A stretch of DNA of 64,000 nt, from contig NZ_CP073015.1 of assembly GCF_018080005.1 (NCBI RefSeq), positions 2,384,501-2,448,500 on the forward strand. Reading direction: 5' to 3'. Below the pieces are notes generated by a model. The model was not told where the DNA came from and searched no databases. It worked only from the letters and a program-made list of their open reading frames with translations. This DNA is from Flavobacterium sp. CS20. Lineage in GTDB: Bacteria > Bacteroidota > Bacteroidia > Flavobacteriales > Flavobacteriaceae. Shown here piece by piece: positions 40,976 to 49,886 of this stretch. The position numbers and the translations under genes were made by a program. Position 1 is the first letter of the stretch, and each line of letters opens with the position of its first letter.

Positions 40976-42361
40976 CATTGTTGTCCGATAAAAATCTAAA
41001 TTACTAAAAAAATCTTTTGTATCGCCTAATTTCACTGTGTAGCTTTAGTATTTTAAAAATAGAACCTCCTTATGGGTCAAAAAGGCTTAATTGACCTATA
41101 TTTTTTGTTGTAATATCTTCCCATTTTGCTTCTGGATTTTTAAGGAATTTGAACAAATCAATATAGGTCATTAAATGATATCGTATCACGGACATCATAT
41201 TAGAATATGCCCATTTTCTTTCTGCTTTTCTCTGAATGACAAGCATTATTAGTTGTATGATTAAGCTGACCCATATCTGTATCTCGATGGCATTTTGATT
41301 ATCTCCAAGAAAATACTTTAGCGGGAAGTTTTGTTTAAGGCGTTTGAACATAGTCTCGATTTGCCACCTGTTCTTGTAGATCTCGGCAATTTTATCTGCC
41401 TGAAGTTCATAATTGTTGGTAATGAACTCATAAACTTTTTGGTGTTTATCGTACCAAAAAGCTATTCTTCTAAGGTAAAATGGCTTACCGTCATTGTCTT
41501 TGAGTTCTATTTTTTCGTCCTTTAGGACAGCATCATCTACCGTGTCGGGAATATCAAACTCTTCAAGGCTTGTATAACGGGCATTGTCTTTTTGTCTGGT
41601 CACAAAGTAAATATTCTCTAAGGTCCATTTTTGGTATTGTTTATAATCCACATAACCTTTATCAAAGACGACATAAGAACCTTTCTTGAGTTCAAGATCC
41701 TTTAAAAAGGTATGGTCATGGGTTGCGGCATTTGAGAACTTTATCAGACAGGGCACATCTTCCATAGCATTTATCATAGTGTGCATCTTGATACCACCTT
41801 TCTTTTTGCCGTTGAGTGAGTTTCTACCTACACCTTTAAGAATGTCACTAAAGAGTGTTATAGTTGATGAATCAACAATTTTAAGGTCTTTTACAGCTGG
41901 TTCATAAGTTCTGCTGTCCGACAAAAATCGGTGGTAACGTTTATAGAGTAAATGGTAAATATCAGCAAATACTGATGAGCTTCTTCTCCTGTTGGCGTCA
42001 GATAATGTGCTTCGCTTTGGGAAATCTTTTAGCCCCAAATGGTTGATTTTTCCTTCACAAGCAAGCATAATACTCGATACTTCACGAAGCGAGCTACAAC
42101 CACTAATGACAGTGAAAATCATAGTAACTAAATGCTCATAAGTAGTGAACTTTTTAGTGTATCTGTCGCTGTTATGCTTTTCGGCTGTCCGATAAACATC
42201 GTTGGGTAAAATAAAATTTAAAACCTGTTTGATAATGGGTTGACCGCTGAAATTTTTACTTTTGTTCATATCTCTTTTTTTTTGCGAAAGATGAAGATAT
42301 AAAAAAGTGGGAAATCCTGTATTGGAAATCCCACTTTAAAATATTTTATCGGACACTAATG
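40976..42361 (-). mobile_element. Complete IS4-family insertion sequence (1386 bp)
   Basis: The ends are imperfect inverted repeats of about 18 bp reading CATT(G/A)(T/G)TGTCCGATAAAA from both outsides. They are flanked by a 9-bp target duplication AAAACGAAT (40967-40975 and 42362-42370). The uninterrupted target can be read in the right repeat near 50705. One transposase ORF. The insertion disrupts the left copy of the beta-helix-like gene. Confidence 0.92.
41070..42269 (-). CDS. IS4-family transposase with an N-terminal DUF4372-like domain
   Basis: A 399-residue DDE transposase. The DUF4372-like N-terminus contains 'FVISGCSSLREVSSIM'-type residues (here 'TVISGCSSLREVSSIM'). The catalytic core shows 'KIVDSSTITLF' (first D), 'YVVFDKGYVDYKQYQ' (second D) and the YREK signature 'YKNRWQIETMFKRLK' (E). 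The frame is intact, so the element may still be mobile. Confidence 0.93.
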   Translation of the reverse strand: MNKSKNFSGQPIIKQVLNFILPNDVYRTAEKHNSDRYTKKFTTYEHLVTMIFTVISGCSSLREVSSIMLACEGKINHLGLKDFPKRSTLSDANRRRSSSVFADIYHLLYKRYHRFLSDSRTYEPAVKDLKIVDSSTITLFSDILKGVGRNSLNGKKKGGIKMHTMINAMEDVPCLIKFSNAATHDHTFLKDLELKKGSYVVFDKGYVDYKQYQKWTLENIYFVTRQKDNARYTSLEEFDIPDTVDDAVLKDEKIELKDNDGKPFYLRRIAFWYDKHQKVYEFITNNYELQADKIAEIYKNRWQIETMFKRLKQNFPLKYFLGDNQNAIEIQIWVSLIIQLIMLVIQRKAERKWAYSNMMSVIRYHLMTYIDLFKFLKNPEAKWEDITTKNIGQLSLFDP

Positions 42362-42389
42362 AAAACGAATCAATTTTTATCATTCCATT

Positions 42390-42926
42390 TTACGAAAACG
42401 CCTTGATATCAGCTCTTTTGGTGTTTATTTTTATATTCCCGTTAAACGTATTGATATCTGCATGACCAACAAAAGCTTTGAGGTTACAATGTCCAGATTT
42501 TGTATTGAGTTGAAAATATTCAAATTCACCCTGACCTTCAACTGAAGCTAAATCTGACTCTATGATAAGTTGAGACTGTTGAGGAAGATCAAATGTAACG
42601 CTTACGGAAAAACTCTGCATTGAAGTCATTTTATTATCGCCAAATTCTAAAGCTTTAGGATAAATACTTTTTATAATCAAACTGTCATTTTGAATGCGAT
42701 AGTCAAAATACAACTCGGTTTTATAAGTGCTTTCTGCTGATGAATTGAATTTAAAATAAGCTGATTTATGCGTCTTGATTTCAATTTTTGAAACTTGATT
42801 GGCTTGAAACCACACGACTTTGATGCCATTGTTGTTGATTTCAAAAGCGGTTTTGAATTGCGGATAAGCTTTTTGAATGCTTAAAAATACTAATAGTAAA
42901 AACAAAAAGATTTGTTTGAAAATCAT
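42390..42926 (-). pseudogene. Truncated left copy of the beta-helix-like secreted protein gene
   Basis: 178 residues remain of a 210-residue protein intact at 50639-51271. A changed codon creates TAA after 'DIKAFS' (the intact copy has Gln), and the 3' remainder is further cut by the IS4-family element 29 bp downstream (its leftover lies at about 40900-40975). About 97% identical to the intact copy at protein level. It probably decays because the right copy still works. Confidence 0.85.
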
Positions 42927-43088
42927 TTATGTAATTTAGATTGTAATTAAATACTTAGTACCAGGTCAGAAACTGGTATATCTGGAATTTAAAAATTGAT
43001 CTTATCTATTGAAATCCTCAATTATACGGGCGTATTAGTCCGCTGAGACTTATATGAAGTCTTTAAAATTTAGAAGATAATAACCGAT

Positions 43089-44102
43089 TCATGGTTTTCT
43101 ATAAAAAGTTTTATGGTTGGACAGATCCAGGATTTTTTCCGCTTTTCCTGTGGTGATATACTTTTTCACATTCCTTATTCCCATCTTACTTGAATGCAAC
43201 AGCACTCCTTCAACCATTGCTGAATTGTGCGGAGATCCCAGGACGTTTGGTAATTCTAAAAACGGAAAATTCAATTCAAATTTATTTACAAAAAAAGGTT
43301 CTATCCACCAGGCATCTATAGCCGCCTTGAAAGTAGGGGTCGCTTTAAGCTTTTGGAATAAAGGTTCTTCCTCAATGATTTGTCCCCGAGCCAGATTGAC
43401 CAGGATAGCGTTATCTTTCATTTTACTGAGTTCTGCGTGACTAATAAGATTATTAGTCTTTTCTGTTAGCGGGATTGTAATGACCACAAAATCTGAATTA
43501 GAGAGCAGGAAATCCAATTCATCCAGTGTTCCAACCCAGTCGGTTTTTTCTTTACTCTTACCACTGGTATTTATGGCGAATATTTTACAATCAAAAGCAG
43601 ACTTCATTATTTGTCCAATACGCTTTCCAATACCTCCAAAACCAATTATTCCACAAACTTTTTGATCAATCAACATTGATTTACTCTCAAATTGATTGAA
43701 TTCTCCATGTTTCATTTCTTCATGCCTTAGTCTTAGATTTTTGACCAATGATAAAATCATACCCACTCCATGCTCTGCCATTGGCTTTGCATAGGCACCC
43801 ATATTACCAGCTACAATGGTGTCCTGAGGAAACCTGCTAAAATCCAGATGGTCATAACCAGCCGAAAGGAGTTGGATAAACCGAATTCCTTTAAAGGCTC
43901 GATCCTCCACTTCGGGTAGTTCAACGGTGGGATTTCGAGCAATTAAAATGTCCGAGTCTTTGAGTTTTTTATTCTGAATTTCTGCTGATAAGCCATTAAG
44001 AAAATGAACTTCTGCTATTCCATCAAGTTCCTTTTTATAGTATTCAAACTCCTCATCACTTACTTTATTGCTGACTGAAATAATATGCCTTGAGTTTTTC
44101 AT
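43089..44102 (-). CDS. D-isomer-specific 2-hydroxyacid dehydrogenase family protein
   Basis: A 337-residue NAD(P)-dependent dehydrogenase. 'GIIGFGGIGKRIGQIM' is the nucleotide-binding loop. The catalytic triad is visible as 'NLARGQIIEEE' (Arg), 'IDAWWIEPF' (Glu) and 'LGSPHNSA' (His). Last gene of the island cluster, 3 bp after an SDR gene. It could reduce or oxidise a 2-keto/2-hydroxy acid made by ring cleavage; this is an inference from context. Confidence 0.88.
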   Translation of the reverse strand: MKNSRHIISVSNKVSDEEFEYYKKELDGIAEVHFLNGLSAEIQNKKLKDSDILIARNPTVELPEVEDRAFKGIRFIQLLSAGYDHLDFSRFPQDTIVAGNMGAYAKPMAEHGVGMILSLVKNLRLRHEEMKHGEFNQFESKSMLIDQKVCGIIGFGGIGKRIGQIMKSAFDCKIFAINTSGKSKEKTDWVGTLDELDFLLSNSDFVVITIPLTEKTNNLISHAELSKMKDNAILVNLARGQIIEEEPLFQKLKATPTFKAAIDAWWIEPFFVNKFELNFPFLELPNVLGSPHNSAMVEGVLLHSSKMGIRNVKKYITTGKAEKILDLSNHKTFYRKP

Positions 44103-44105
44103 ATC

Positions 44106-44891
44106 CTAAATTGGGAATTTAGACTCTCCACCATCAACAGTCCATATTGATCCAGTGACAAAGGAAGTCGCTGGAGAAAGCAAAAAAGTTGCTACTCTAC
44201 CAATCTCTTCCGGTGTCGCAAAACGACCTAAAGGAATGTTTGCCGCCATTTGTTTTTCTGTCTCTTCTATGTTTTGACTTTTTTCATTTGCCACCATCTC
44301 TACGTATTTAGCCACAACTTCGGTATTGGTATATCCCGGGGCAATACCATTTACCCGAATACCCTTAGGCGCCAATTCTTCTGAAAAAGTTTTGACCATA
44401 CCAGCCACAGCTAGTCGTAGATTGGAAGCCAGTGTGTAATCTACGGACGGTTGCCGTATATAACTTGAAGTATTGAGCACAATACTCCCTTTATCACTAA
44501 GAATTTTCAAGGCATGGTAACAGAGATGCCTCACAGATGCTATAATGGTCGTGTAACCATTTTCCCAATCTTCGGAAGAAAGGGAAGATAGATTTCCCGC
44601 AGAAGGGGCTCCTGAATTTGTGAAAAGCAAATCCAGTTTTCCTTGTTGTTCATGTATTATATCAAAAGCTTTAATTATGTCGCTTTCGTTAGTAACGTCG
44701 CATACTAAAGGAATGACTTTGTTTCCAGTTTGCCCTTGAATATTTTTTGTTTTTTCTTGAATACTTTCTTTTGTGCGTGCACATGCATAAACTATTGCTC
44801 CTTCCCTGGATAGCTCTTCAGCTACAGTCGCTCCCATACCCTGGCTGGCTCCAGCCACAAAGGCTATTTTATTCTTAAGTTGTAAATCCAT
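44106..44891 (-). CDS. SDR family oxidoreductase with an atypical active site (1)
   Basis: A 261-residue Rossmann reductase. 'FVAGASQGMGATVAEEL' is the glycine-rich cofactor loop, 'TNSGAP' stands in for NNAG, and 'FVTGSIWTVDGG' is the usual end. At the catalytic site the sequence reads 'SVDYTLASNLRLAV', so Tyr is kept but the Lys of YxxxK is absent. This matches an SDR subgroup with 'LSNSLR'-type sequence. Substrate unknown; a pathway intermediate is likely. Confidence 0.85.
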   Translation of the reverse strand: MDLQLKNKIAFVAGASQGMGATVAEELSREGAIVYACARTKESIQEKTKNIQGQTGNKVIPLVCDVTNESDIIKAFDIIHEQQGKLDLLFTNSGAPSAGNLSSLSSEDWENGYTTIIASVRHLCYHALKILSDKGSIVLNTSSYIRQPSVDYTLASNLRLAVAGMVKTFSEELAPKGIRVNGIAPGYTNTEVVAKYVEMVANEKSQNIEETEKQMAANIPLGRFATPEEIGRVATFLLSPATSFVTGSIWTVDGGESKFPI

Positions 44892-44897
44892 TTTATA

Positions 44898-45662
44898 TTA
44901 ATTGGCTGTTATTAATCCTCCATCTACATGTATATTCTGTCCCGTTATGTACTGGTTTTCTTCCGATAGTAGATAAGCAATCAACCCAGCCACATCTTCT
45001 GGTTTTCCAAACATTTTCAACGGAATTTCTTTGATTGTTCTTTGATCGACCTCTTCTTTGCTGATGTTCTCTTGATCTGCGTAACGCTGATTAAAATCCA
45101 GGATCTGTTGAGTAGCGATGTAACCTGGAGCTACTGTATTGATTAATATCCCGTCACTGCCTAATTCCATAGCTACGGTCTTTAATGCGTTAACCAAGGT
45201 CGCCCTCAAACTATTAGATAAGACAATCCCAGCACGTGGGCTTTTAACCGTAAAAGAACTTATTGTCGCCACCCTACATTTCTGCTGTTTCTGCATGATG
45301 GGTGTCAATTCGCGCAAAAGCCTAAGCGGCCCATGCAACATGATTTTGGTATAAGTTTCCCATTCTGCATGTGATACTTCTAAAAAAGACTTAACAGGAG
45401 GTCCTCCATGGTTGAGGAGCAGAGCATCTATCTGACCTCTTTCTTCTACCTTAGCTATTAAAGCTGTGATTGTGGCATCATCGCCCAAACTTCCATCCAC
45501 TCCCTCTACTATTGTGCCATATTCCTTGAGTTTTTTCACCGCATTAGATGTATTCCTGCTGTTAATGATCAATTCATATCCTTTTTTTGCCAATATTTGT
45601 GCAGTGGCATATCCAATGCCTTTAGAAGCTCCTGTAAGTAATGCAATTTTTCTTTCCATCAT
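44898..45662 (-). CDS. SDR family oxidoreductase with an atypical active site (2)
   Basis: 254 residues. 'LLTGASKGIGYATAQIL' is the cofactor loop and 'LLNHGGPP' the NNAG equivalent. The active-site region reads 'PRAGIVLSNSLRATLVNALKTVA', lacking both Tyr and Lys of the normal YxxxK. 'YITGQNIHVDGG' ends the fold. It belongs to the same unusual SDR subgroup as its neighbour, and the two are distant paralogs. The cupin gene overlaps or abuts its start (stop at 45663). Confidence 0.85.
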   Translation of the reverse strand: MMERKIALLTGASKGIGYATAQILAKKGYELIINSRNTSNAVKKLKEYGTIVEGVDGSLGDDATITALIAKVEERGQIDALLLNHGGPPVKSFLEVSHAEWETYTKIMLHGPLRLLRELTPIMQKQQKCRVATISSFTVKSPRAGIVLSNSLRATLVNALKTVAMELGSDGILINTVAPGYIATQQILDFNQRYADQENISKEEVDQRTIKEIPLKMFGKPEDVAGLIAYLLSEENQYITGQNIHVDGGLITAN

Positions 45663-46007
45663 TTAAACATCTTTTAATTTTTGGATAAAATCTTCTCTCA
45701 CAGGGGTGAAGATGTCAAGAAGAATAGTGTCTTCTGCGACTTCTAATTCGTGCTCTTCATTAGAAGGGAAGTGTATAATTCCGCCTTGAGATAAAATAAA
45801 TTCTTCTCCTTTCATTCTTACTTTCACTCTACCTTTGACCACATAAGTCATTTGTTCATGAGGATGAGAATGTTTGGCGCCTATACTTCCTTTTGGTAGT
45901 TCTGCCTTCACTGTCATTAGCTTATCCCCGGCAAAAGGAAAAAGCTTTAACTTCTCCACCTGGAGATGGGGAAGTTCATTCATTTGTACATATTTACTTT
46001 TATTCAT
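45663..46007 (-). CDS. Cupin domain protein
   Basis: A 114-residue single cupin. 'GAKHSHPHEQMTYVVKGRVKVRMKGEEF' carries the metal-binding H-x-H-x3-Q/E motif 1 and 'GGIIHFPSNEEHELEV' motif 2. Small cupins of this kind often act as isomerases or auxiliary proteins in aromatic pathways. It sits between the channel gene and the SDR genes of the island. Confidence 0.85.
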   Translation of the reverse strand: MNKSKYVQMNELPHLQVEKLKLFPFAGDKLMTVKAELPKGSIGAKHSHPHEQMTYVVKGRVKVRMKGEEFILSQGGIIHFPSNEEHELEVAEDTILLDIFTPVREDFIQKLKDV

Positions 46008-46061
46008 AAAATCATATTATTTTTAAAAAATTGAATATAACTAATTTTTAAATCCAAAGGT

Positions 46062-47012
46062 CTATTTAGGCCAAATTTTTGTGAATGTGAAATTCACAAA
46101 AGGTGCCTGAGACCATCTATTTTCAGTTGTCACATCAAATGTCGCTGTTAATCGAAACATAAAAGTTTTATATTGTTTAAAAAATGCTGGACTGACGGCA
46201 AATGCCATTTCTTTTGAATCTGGTATTGAGTTTCCCCCTATTTCATGGTCTGACAATTGCTGTAAAAAATAGCCTGCTACCCCGACTCTAAATTCTTTCC
46301 CCAAATTGTAAGAGGCCGCATAATTCACATAAAAAGCTTGACCTGGTTTGGTTTCTTCAACGCCAAGACCAACAAATGGATCTTTGTTCTTTGAATTCCA
46401 CATATAGCGGAACCGCATTGAAGTTTCCCATGTATTGCTTTCGTCCCAATATATTGTAAAGGCATAATATGGCATAATGCTCCATACATTAGATCCCACA
46501 TTCACTAAGTTTTCTTCATCATAAGTCCCCGTGGGCAGGATGGCATTCAATAAAAAACGGTGAAAGAATGTTTTGCCGAATAGTTTTTTATTTGGCCATT
46601 GAATACCTGCTCCTATAATAACATCGCCAAGTCCAAATTCGCTTTCATCTAAAGCAGGAGGCACCTCAATTCCTACATTAACTAGGGGAATTAAGATTTC
46701 AGCCACTGGAAAACCATTCAGCATTGGCTTCTTTGAGACTATAGCCAAATGATTGATAAAAAGAAAATTGTTCAAACTATTGTCCCCAGGAATTTCATCA
46801 CCATTTGCATCGGTCAGCTTAGTTGAATTTTGGCTACCCAGGAAAGCCTCGTAAAGGATTCCTGGACCAGCAACTCCGTCATTAATACTTGTTAACCCTA
46901 CATCATTTGGAGGTAAATTCACTTGCGCTTGAAGAAAGAGAGGCAGGCAAGAAAACAGAATTAACAATAATGACTTTCGTATTTCTCGAAGAATTTTACT
47001 TAAACGTTTCAT
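46062..47012 (-). CDS. Outer-membrane channel, phenol MetA-pathway type
   Basis: A 316-residue protein with a signal peptide (about 1-30, ending LFLQAQV). Beta-barrel patterns carry 'FLINHLAIVSKKPMLNG', 'GLGDVIIGAGIQWP' and an aromatic end 'FTFTKIWPK'. It resembles the 'MetA-pathway of phenol degradation' family (SphA/ TbuX-like barrels), thought to bring hydrophobic aromatics across the outer membrane. This supports an aromatic substrate for the cluster. Confidence 0.8.
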   Translation of the reverse strand: MKRLSKILREIRKSLLLILFSCLPLFLQAQVNLPPNDVGLTSINDGVAGPGILYEAFLGSQNSTKLTDANGDEIPGDNSLNNFLFINHLAIVSKKPMLNGFPVAEILIPLVNVGIEVPPALDESEFGLGDVIIGAGIQWPNKKLFGKTFFHRFLLNAILPTGTYDEENLVNVGSNVWSIMPYYAFTIYWDESNTWETSMRFRYMWNSKNKDPFVGLGVEETKPGQAFYVNYAASYNLGKEFRVGVAGYFLQQLSDHEIGGNSIPDSKEMAFAVSPAFFKQYKTFMFRLTATFDVTTENRWSQAPFVNFTFTKIWPK

Positions 47013-47024
47013 TGCGTCGTGCTT

Positions 47025-47975
47025 TTATTTATCGGGGCCAATAGAGTTTGCTAAAAAATCAGGAGACAACTCTGGTCCCCACCAAATGATGCCCTCAGCC
47101 AATTCATTTTCTTTCCAAAGAACAGGTTTCCAGTCGGGATCATAAATATGGTAACCACCACTAAACAGTTCCAGCCGGTGTCCACTTCCCGGATCAATTG
47201 CATAAATGAACCCTGCTTGGGAGATGCCATGTTTTCCAGGAGCTAAACTAAGCTCTATGCCATTTTCCTTGAAAATATCTGCGGCTCTTGCCACGTCTTG
47301 GAAATTATCAAGATAAAAGACCGTATGGTGATATCTGTTTTTACGTCCAGCTTCGTCAAACATTATAGCCAAATCATGTACTAAAGTGGTTACAGATGTC
47401 CAAAAAGCCAATCCAAATCCATTGTCTAATTGGACGTATTCACGATTTTTAAATCCAAAAAGTTTTTCATGTAATTCCATAGATTCCTCGGGATTGCCAA
47501 CATTGAAATTAACATGATCTATGCACCGAGGAGATATTCCATGGTCAAAAGATTTAAATACTTGATTTTTAAGTCTGGATCTTTTGCCTTCAGGAGCCAA
47601 TGGTCTTTCCATATCATAATAGATTTCATAAGTCTGTCCCGTCGGTAAATTAAAACGAAACGCCTTTCCAAGACCAGCCTCTTTACCTTCAGGAACCCAA
47701 GAGGGATTTAAGCCAGCATTTTTTACCTTGTCATAAAAATAATCTACATCATCAGGCTCCTGGGTTTTCCAAGCAATATGATCTAACATAGCTACCTTTC
47801 CTTCAATTAAAATCAAAGAATGATGTTCAAAATCTGCCCATGCACGATAATAGATTTTATTTCCTTCGCGCTTTTGTTCATTTAATCCCACTATATCATG
47901 AAAAAACCAGTGTGATTTTTCAAGATTTGGAGTAACAAGGGCTACATGCCCCAACTTTGCAAGTCTTTTTTCCAT
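47025..47975 (-). CDS. Extradiol (catechol 2,3-type) ring-cleavage dioxygenase, VOC superfamily
   Basis: 316 residues, two glyoxalase-like modules. The Fe(II) ligands can be read as His in 'RCIDHVNFNV', His in 'RYHHTVFYL' and Glu in 'HRLELFSGGYH'. Tyr and the conserved 'HRLELFSGG' tail match two-domain type I extradiol enzymes. It opens catecholic rings next to the diol (meta cleavage). The hydrolase gene 17 bp upstream would process the product. The exact catechol is unknown. Confidence 0.88.
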   Translation of the reverse strand: MEKRLAKLGHVALVTPNLEKSHWFFHDIVGLNEQKREGNKIYYRAWADFEHHSLILIEGKVAMLDHIAWKTQEPDDVDYFYDKVKNAGLNPSWVPEGKEAGLGKAFRFNLPTGQTYEIYYDMERPLAPEGKRSRLKNQVFKSFDHGISPRCIDHVNFNVGNPEESMELHEKLFGFKNREYVQLDNGFGLAFWTSVTTLVHDLAIMFDEAGRKNRYHHTVFYLDNFQDVARAADIFKENGIELSLAPGKHGISQAGFIYAIDPGSGHRLELFSGGYHIYDPDWKPVLWKENELAEGIIWWGPELSPDFLANSIGPDK

Positions 47976-47992
47976 AATTAAATTTGTTTTTA

Positions 47993-48844
47993 TTAATAAT
48001 TCTTTTCGAAAAATTCTTTCAATAAAAAATGAAAAGATTCTTTATATTCAATTTGGGTCCAATGGCTACAGTGACCAAAAATGTGCATCTGAGCATTTGG
48101 AAGATGTTTGATGAGATAATGGCTGGTTTCTACATTGACTAATAGATCCTCCTGACCATGAATGATCAAAATGGGATGATTCATGTTTCTCAAAGAACCA
48201 TTGGGGATTATCAATTCATCAAGATGTTGTTGTCTAGGGGCTGGGAACATAGCCTCAAATGATCTACGGATATTTGGATCTGAAGAAGCCTCATGTCTCA
48301 TTTTAGCAATTTCTCCCAATTGATCTCCTATAAAGCTATTATCGTATGAAAACCAGGAAATTATATTTGCCATAAGTTCAGGTGAAGGATCGTCATAATA
48401 TCCCCATGTTCTATCTAATTCTGAAGTAATAGTGGTTGGTGCTCCGGCAGGACCCATGAGTACAACCCGATTAAACCGGTCGGGGAAATCCATTAAAAGC
48501 TGAAGACTGATAGCTCCTCCCATTGAGTTTCCGACCATATGCACCTTTTCTAGCTTTAGTTCGTCTAATAGAGAAATAATTTGATCAATCCATAGCCGCA
48601 TCCAGTTACGCATTCCTTTAGGTGGGTTTTCTGGATGGTTGCTTTTTCCAAAACCAATTAAATCTGGTGCAATACAATGGAATTTTTCACCAAATTCGGG
48701 CATAATATATTGCCAGTTTGACCATGCACTAGCTCCTGGACCAGAACCGTGCAAAAACAAAATCGCTTCTTTATGACTTGCTCCACATTCATTAATATAT
48801 GTATTATTCGCACTTTTTACGATACGGTTATTAACTTCTTCCAT
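47993..48844 (-). CDS. Alpha/beta hydrolase of the meta-cleavage C-C hydrolase family
   Basis: 283 residues. 'LHGSGPGASAWSNW' (oxyanion region), 'VGNSMGGAI' (nucleophile Ser), 'IHGQEDLLV' (Asp) and 'GHCSHWTQIE' (His) reproduce the MhpC/BphD/XylF pattern, including the F/G-x-C-x-H-W-x-Q motif specific to 2-hydroxymuconate-type C-C hydrolases. First gene of the catabolic operon. A TAACTTTG box (minus strand, 48897-48890) lies about 46 bp upstream of its ATG. Confidence 0.9.
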   Translation of the reverse strand: MEEVNNRIVKSANNTYINECGASHKEAILFLHGSGPGASAWSNWQYIMPEFGEKFHCIAPDLIGFGKSNHPENPPKGMRNWMRLWIDQIISLLDELKLEKVHMVGNSMGGAISLQLLMDFPDRFNRVVLMGPAGAPTTITSELDRTWGYYDDPSPELMANIISWFSYDNSFIGDQLGEIAKMRHEASSDPNIRRSFEAMFPAPRQQHLDELIIPNGSLRNMNHPILIIHGQEDLLVNVETSHYLIKHLPNAQMHIFGHCSHWTQIEYKESFHFLLKEFFEKNY

Positions 48845-49004
48845 AAGTTTTAAGTTTTAATATTATTAAAGATTAACTAAACGTTTCGTCAAAGTTAAAA
48901 ATATAAATTCTTACGATTTATACATTATATTGTCTTAAAAGTGCACAATTCGAATATTGTCTTTCGTCCTGGATGGGTAGTGATTTCGGAAATGGGAAGT
49001 TTGT

Positions 49005-49883
49005 TTATCTTTTACGATAGCTATTCCTGAAGTCTTTAGGTGTTTTACCTATATATTTCTTGAACATCCTAAAGAAATAGGTGGGATGATTAAAGTTTAG
49101 CTGATATGCAATTTCAGATATTGTTTTGTCCGAATAAATAAGTAATCTCTCTGCCTCATGGAGAATTCTCTCTCTTATAACTTTTCCAGCTGGATGCCCC
49201 GTTTCGTTTTTTACTACATGGTTAAGATATCCTTCTGAAAGGTTCAAATTACGTGCATATTCGGCCACACTCTTTTTGCTTACGAAATGTTCTTCAACAG
49301 CTTGAAAAAATTTATTCACAATCACTTGAGATGACGTGTAATGGGTGCTACTATCATGTAAATTATAATACTCAAAGAGTTTTAATAATGTAAGATGTAA
49401 ATAGGATCTAATAATCTCATCCTTCAAAAATGACCCACTAACATAAGTGCTATTCATATATTGAATTAGACCATTCACTTCTTTTGAAGTGGAGCTATTC
49501 ATCTTCACGATTAAGAACTTTTTTGAAATATTGTGCTTGATAATTCCTGCCAAGTGACTTTTATTTTCAGAATGGATTTCAAAAAAATCTGAGCTGAAAT
49601 GCATGGAATATCCCTGTACTGTTTTAGTAAAATTTGTTGCGTGAATGGTGTTTGGATACAGGAGCAGAAAATGATTGTTTTGTATTTCATGTTCTTCTTC
49701 ATCTATTGTGACAATATATTTACCATCCGATATCCAAACCAGCTGAAAAAGATGGCTATGGCGGTGGGGTTCTAGTATCCTTACTGTCTAAGCCAGACTT
49801 TCTATGGTATTTATTGAAAAATAATCTGATAGATGTTTTGGCGAATTTTCACCGTATTCTAAATAATTTGGGATAAATTTCAT
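49005..49883 (-). pseudogene. AraC-family transcriptional regulator with a nonsense codon
   Basis: The full frame from ATG 49883 encodes about 292 residues. The N-terminal cupin-like sensor ('HRHSHLFQLVWISDGKYIV', 'LLYPNTIHA') and the C-terminal HTH ('KSVAEYARNLNLSEGYLNHVVKNETGHPAG', 'ISEIAYQLNFNHPTYFFRMFKKYIGKTPKDFR') are intact. An in-frame TAG at 49788-49790 (codon 32) stops it. An internal start at ATG 49604 would make only the last 199 residues. It is oriented with the catabolic operon and probably regulated it. Confidence 0.85.
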
Positions 49884-49886
49884 TCA

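Larger units (their letters stand above)
40570..42953. repeat. Left 989-bp direct repeat (interrupted by an IS)
   Basis: This runs from inside lspA (AAGCTGATGG) to just upstream of the DUF gene (...TAATTAAATA). It matches 50311-51298 at about 99% once the 1386-bp IS and its 9-bp target duplication are removed. The two repeats flank the 7.36-kb island in direct orientation. Confidence 0.9.

Noticed and set aside
49511-49702. 63-codon ORF upstream of the AraC HTH part
   Set aside because: It is in another frame. The true upstream sequence is the in-frame sensor domain interrupted by the TAG.
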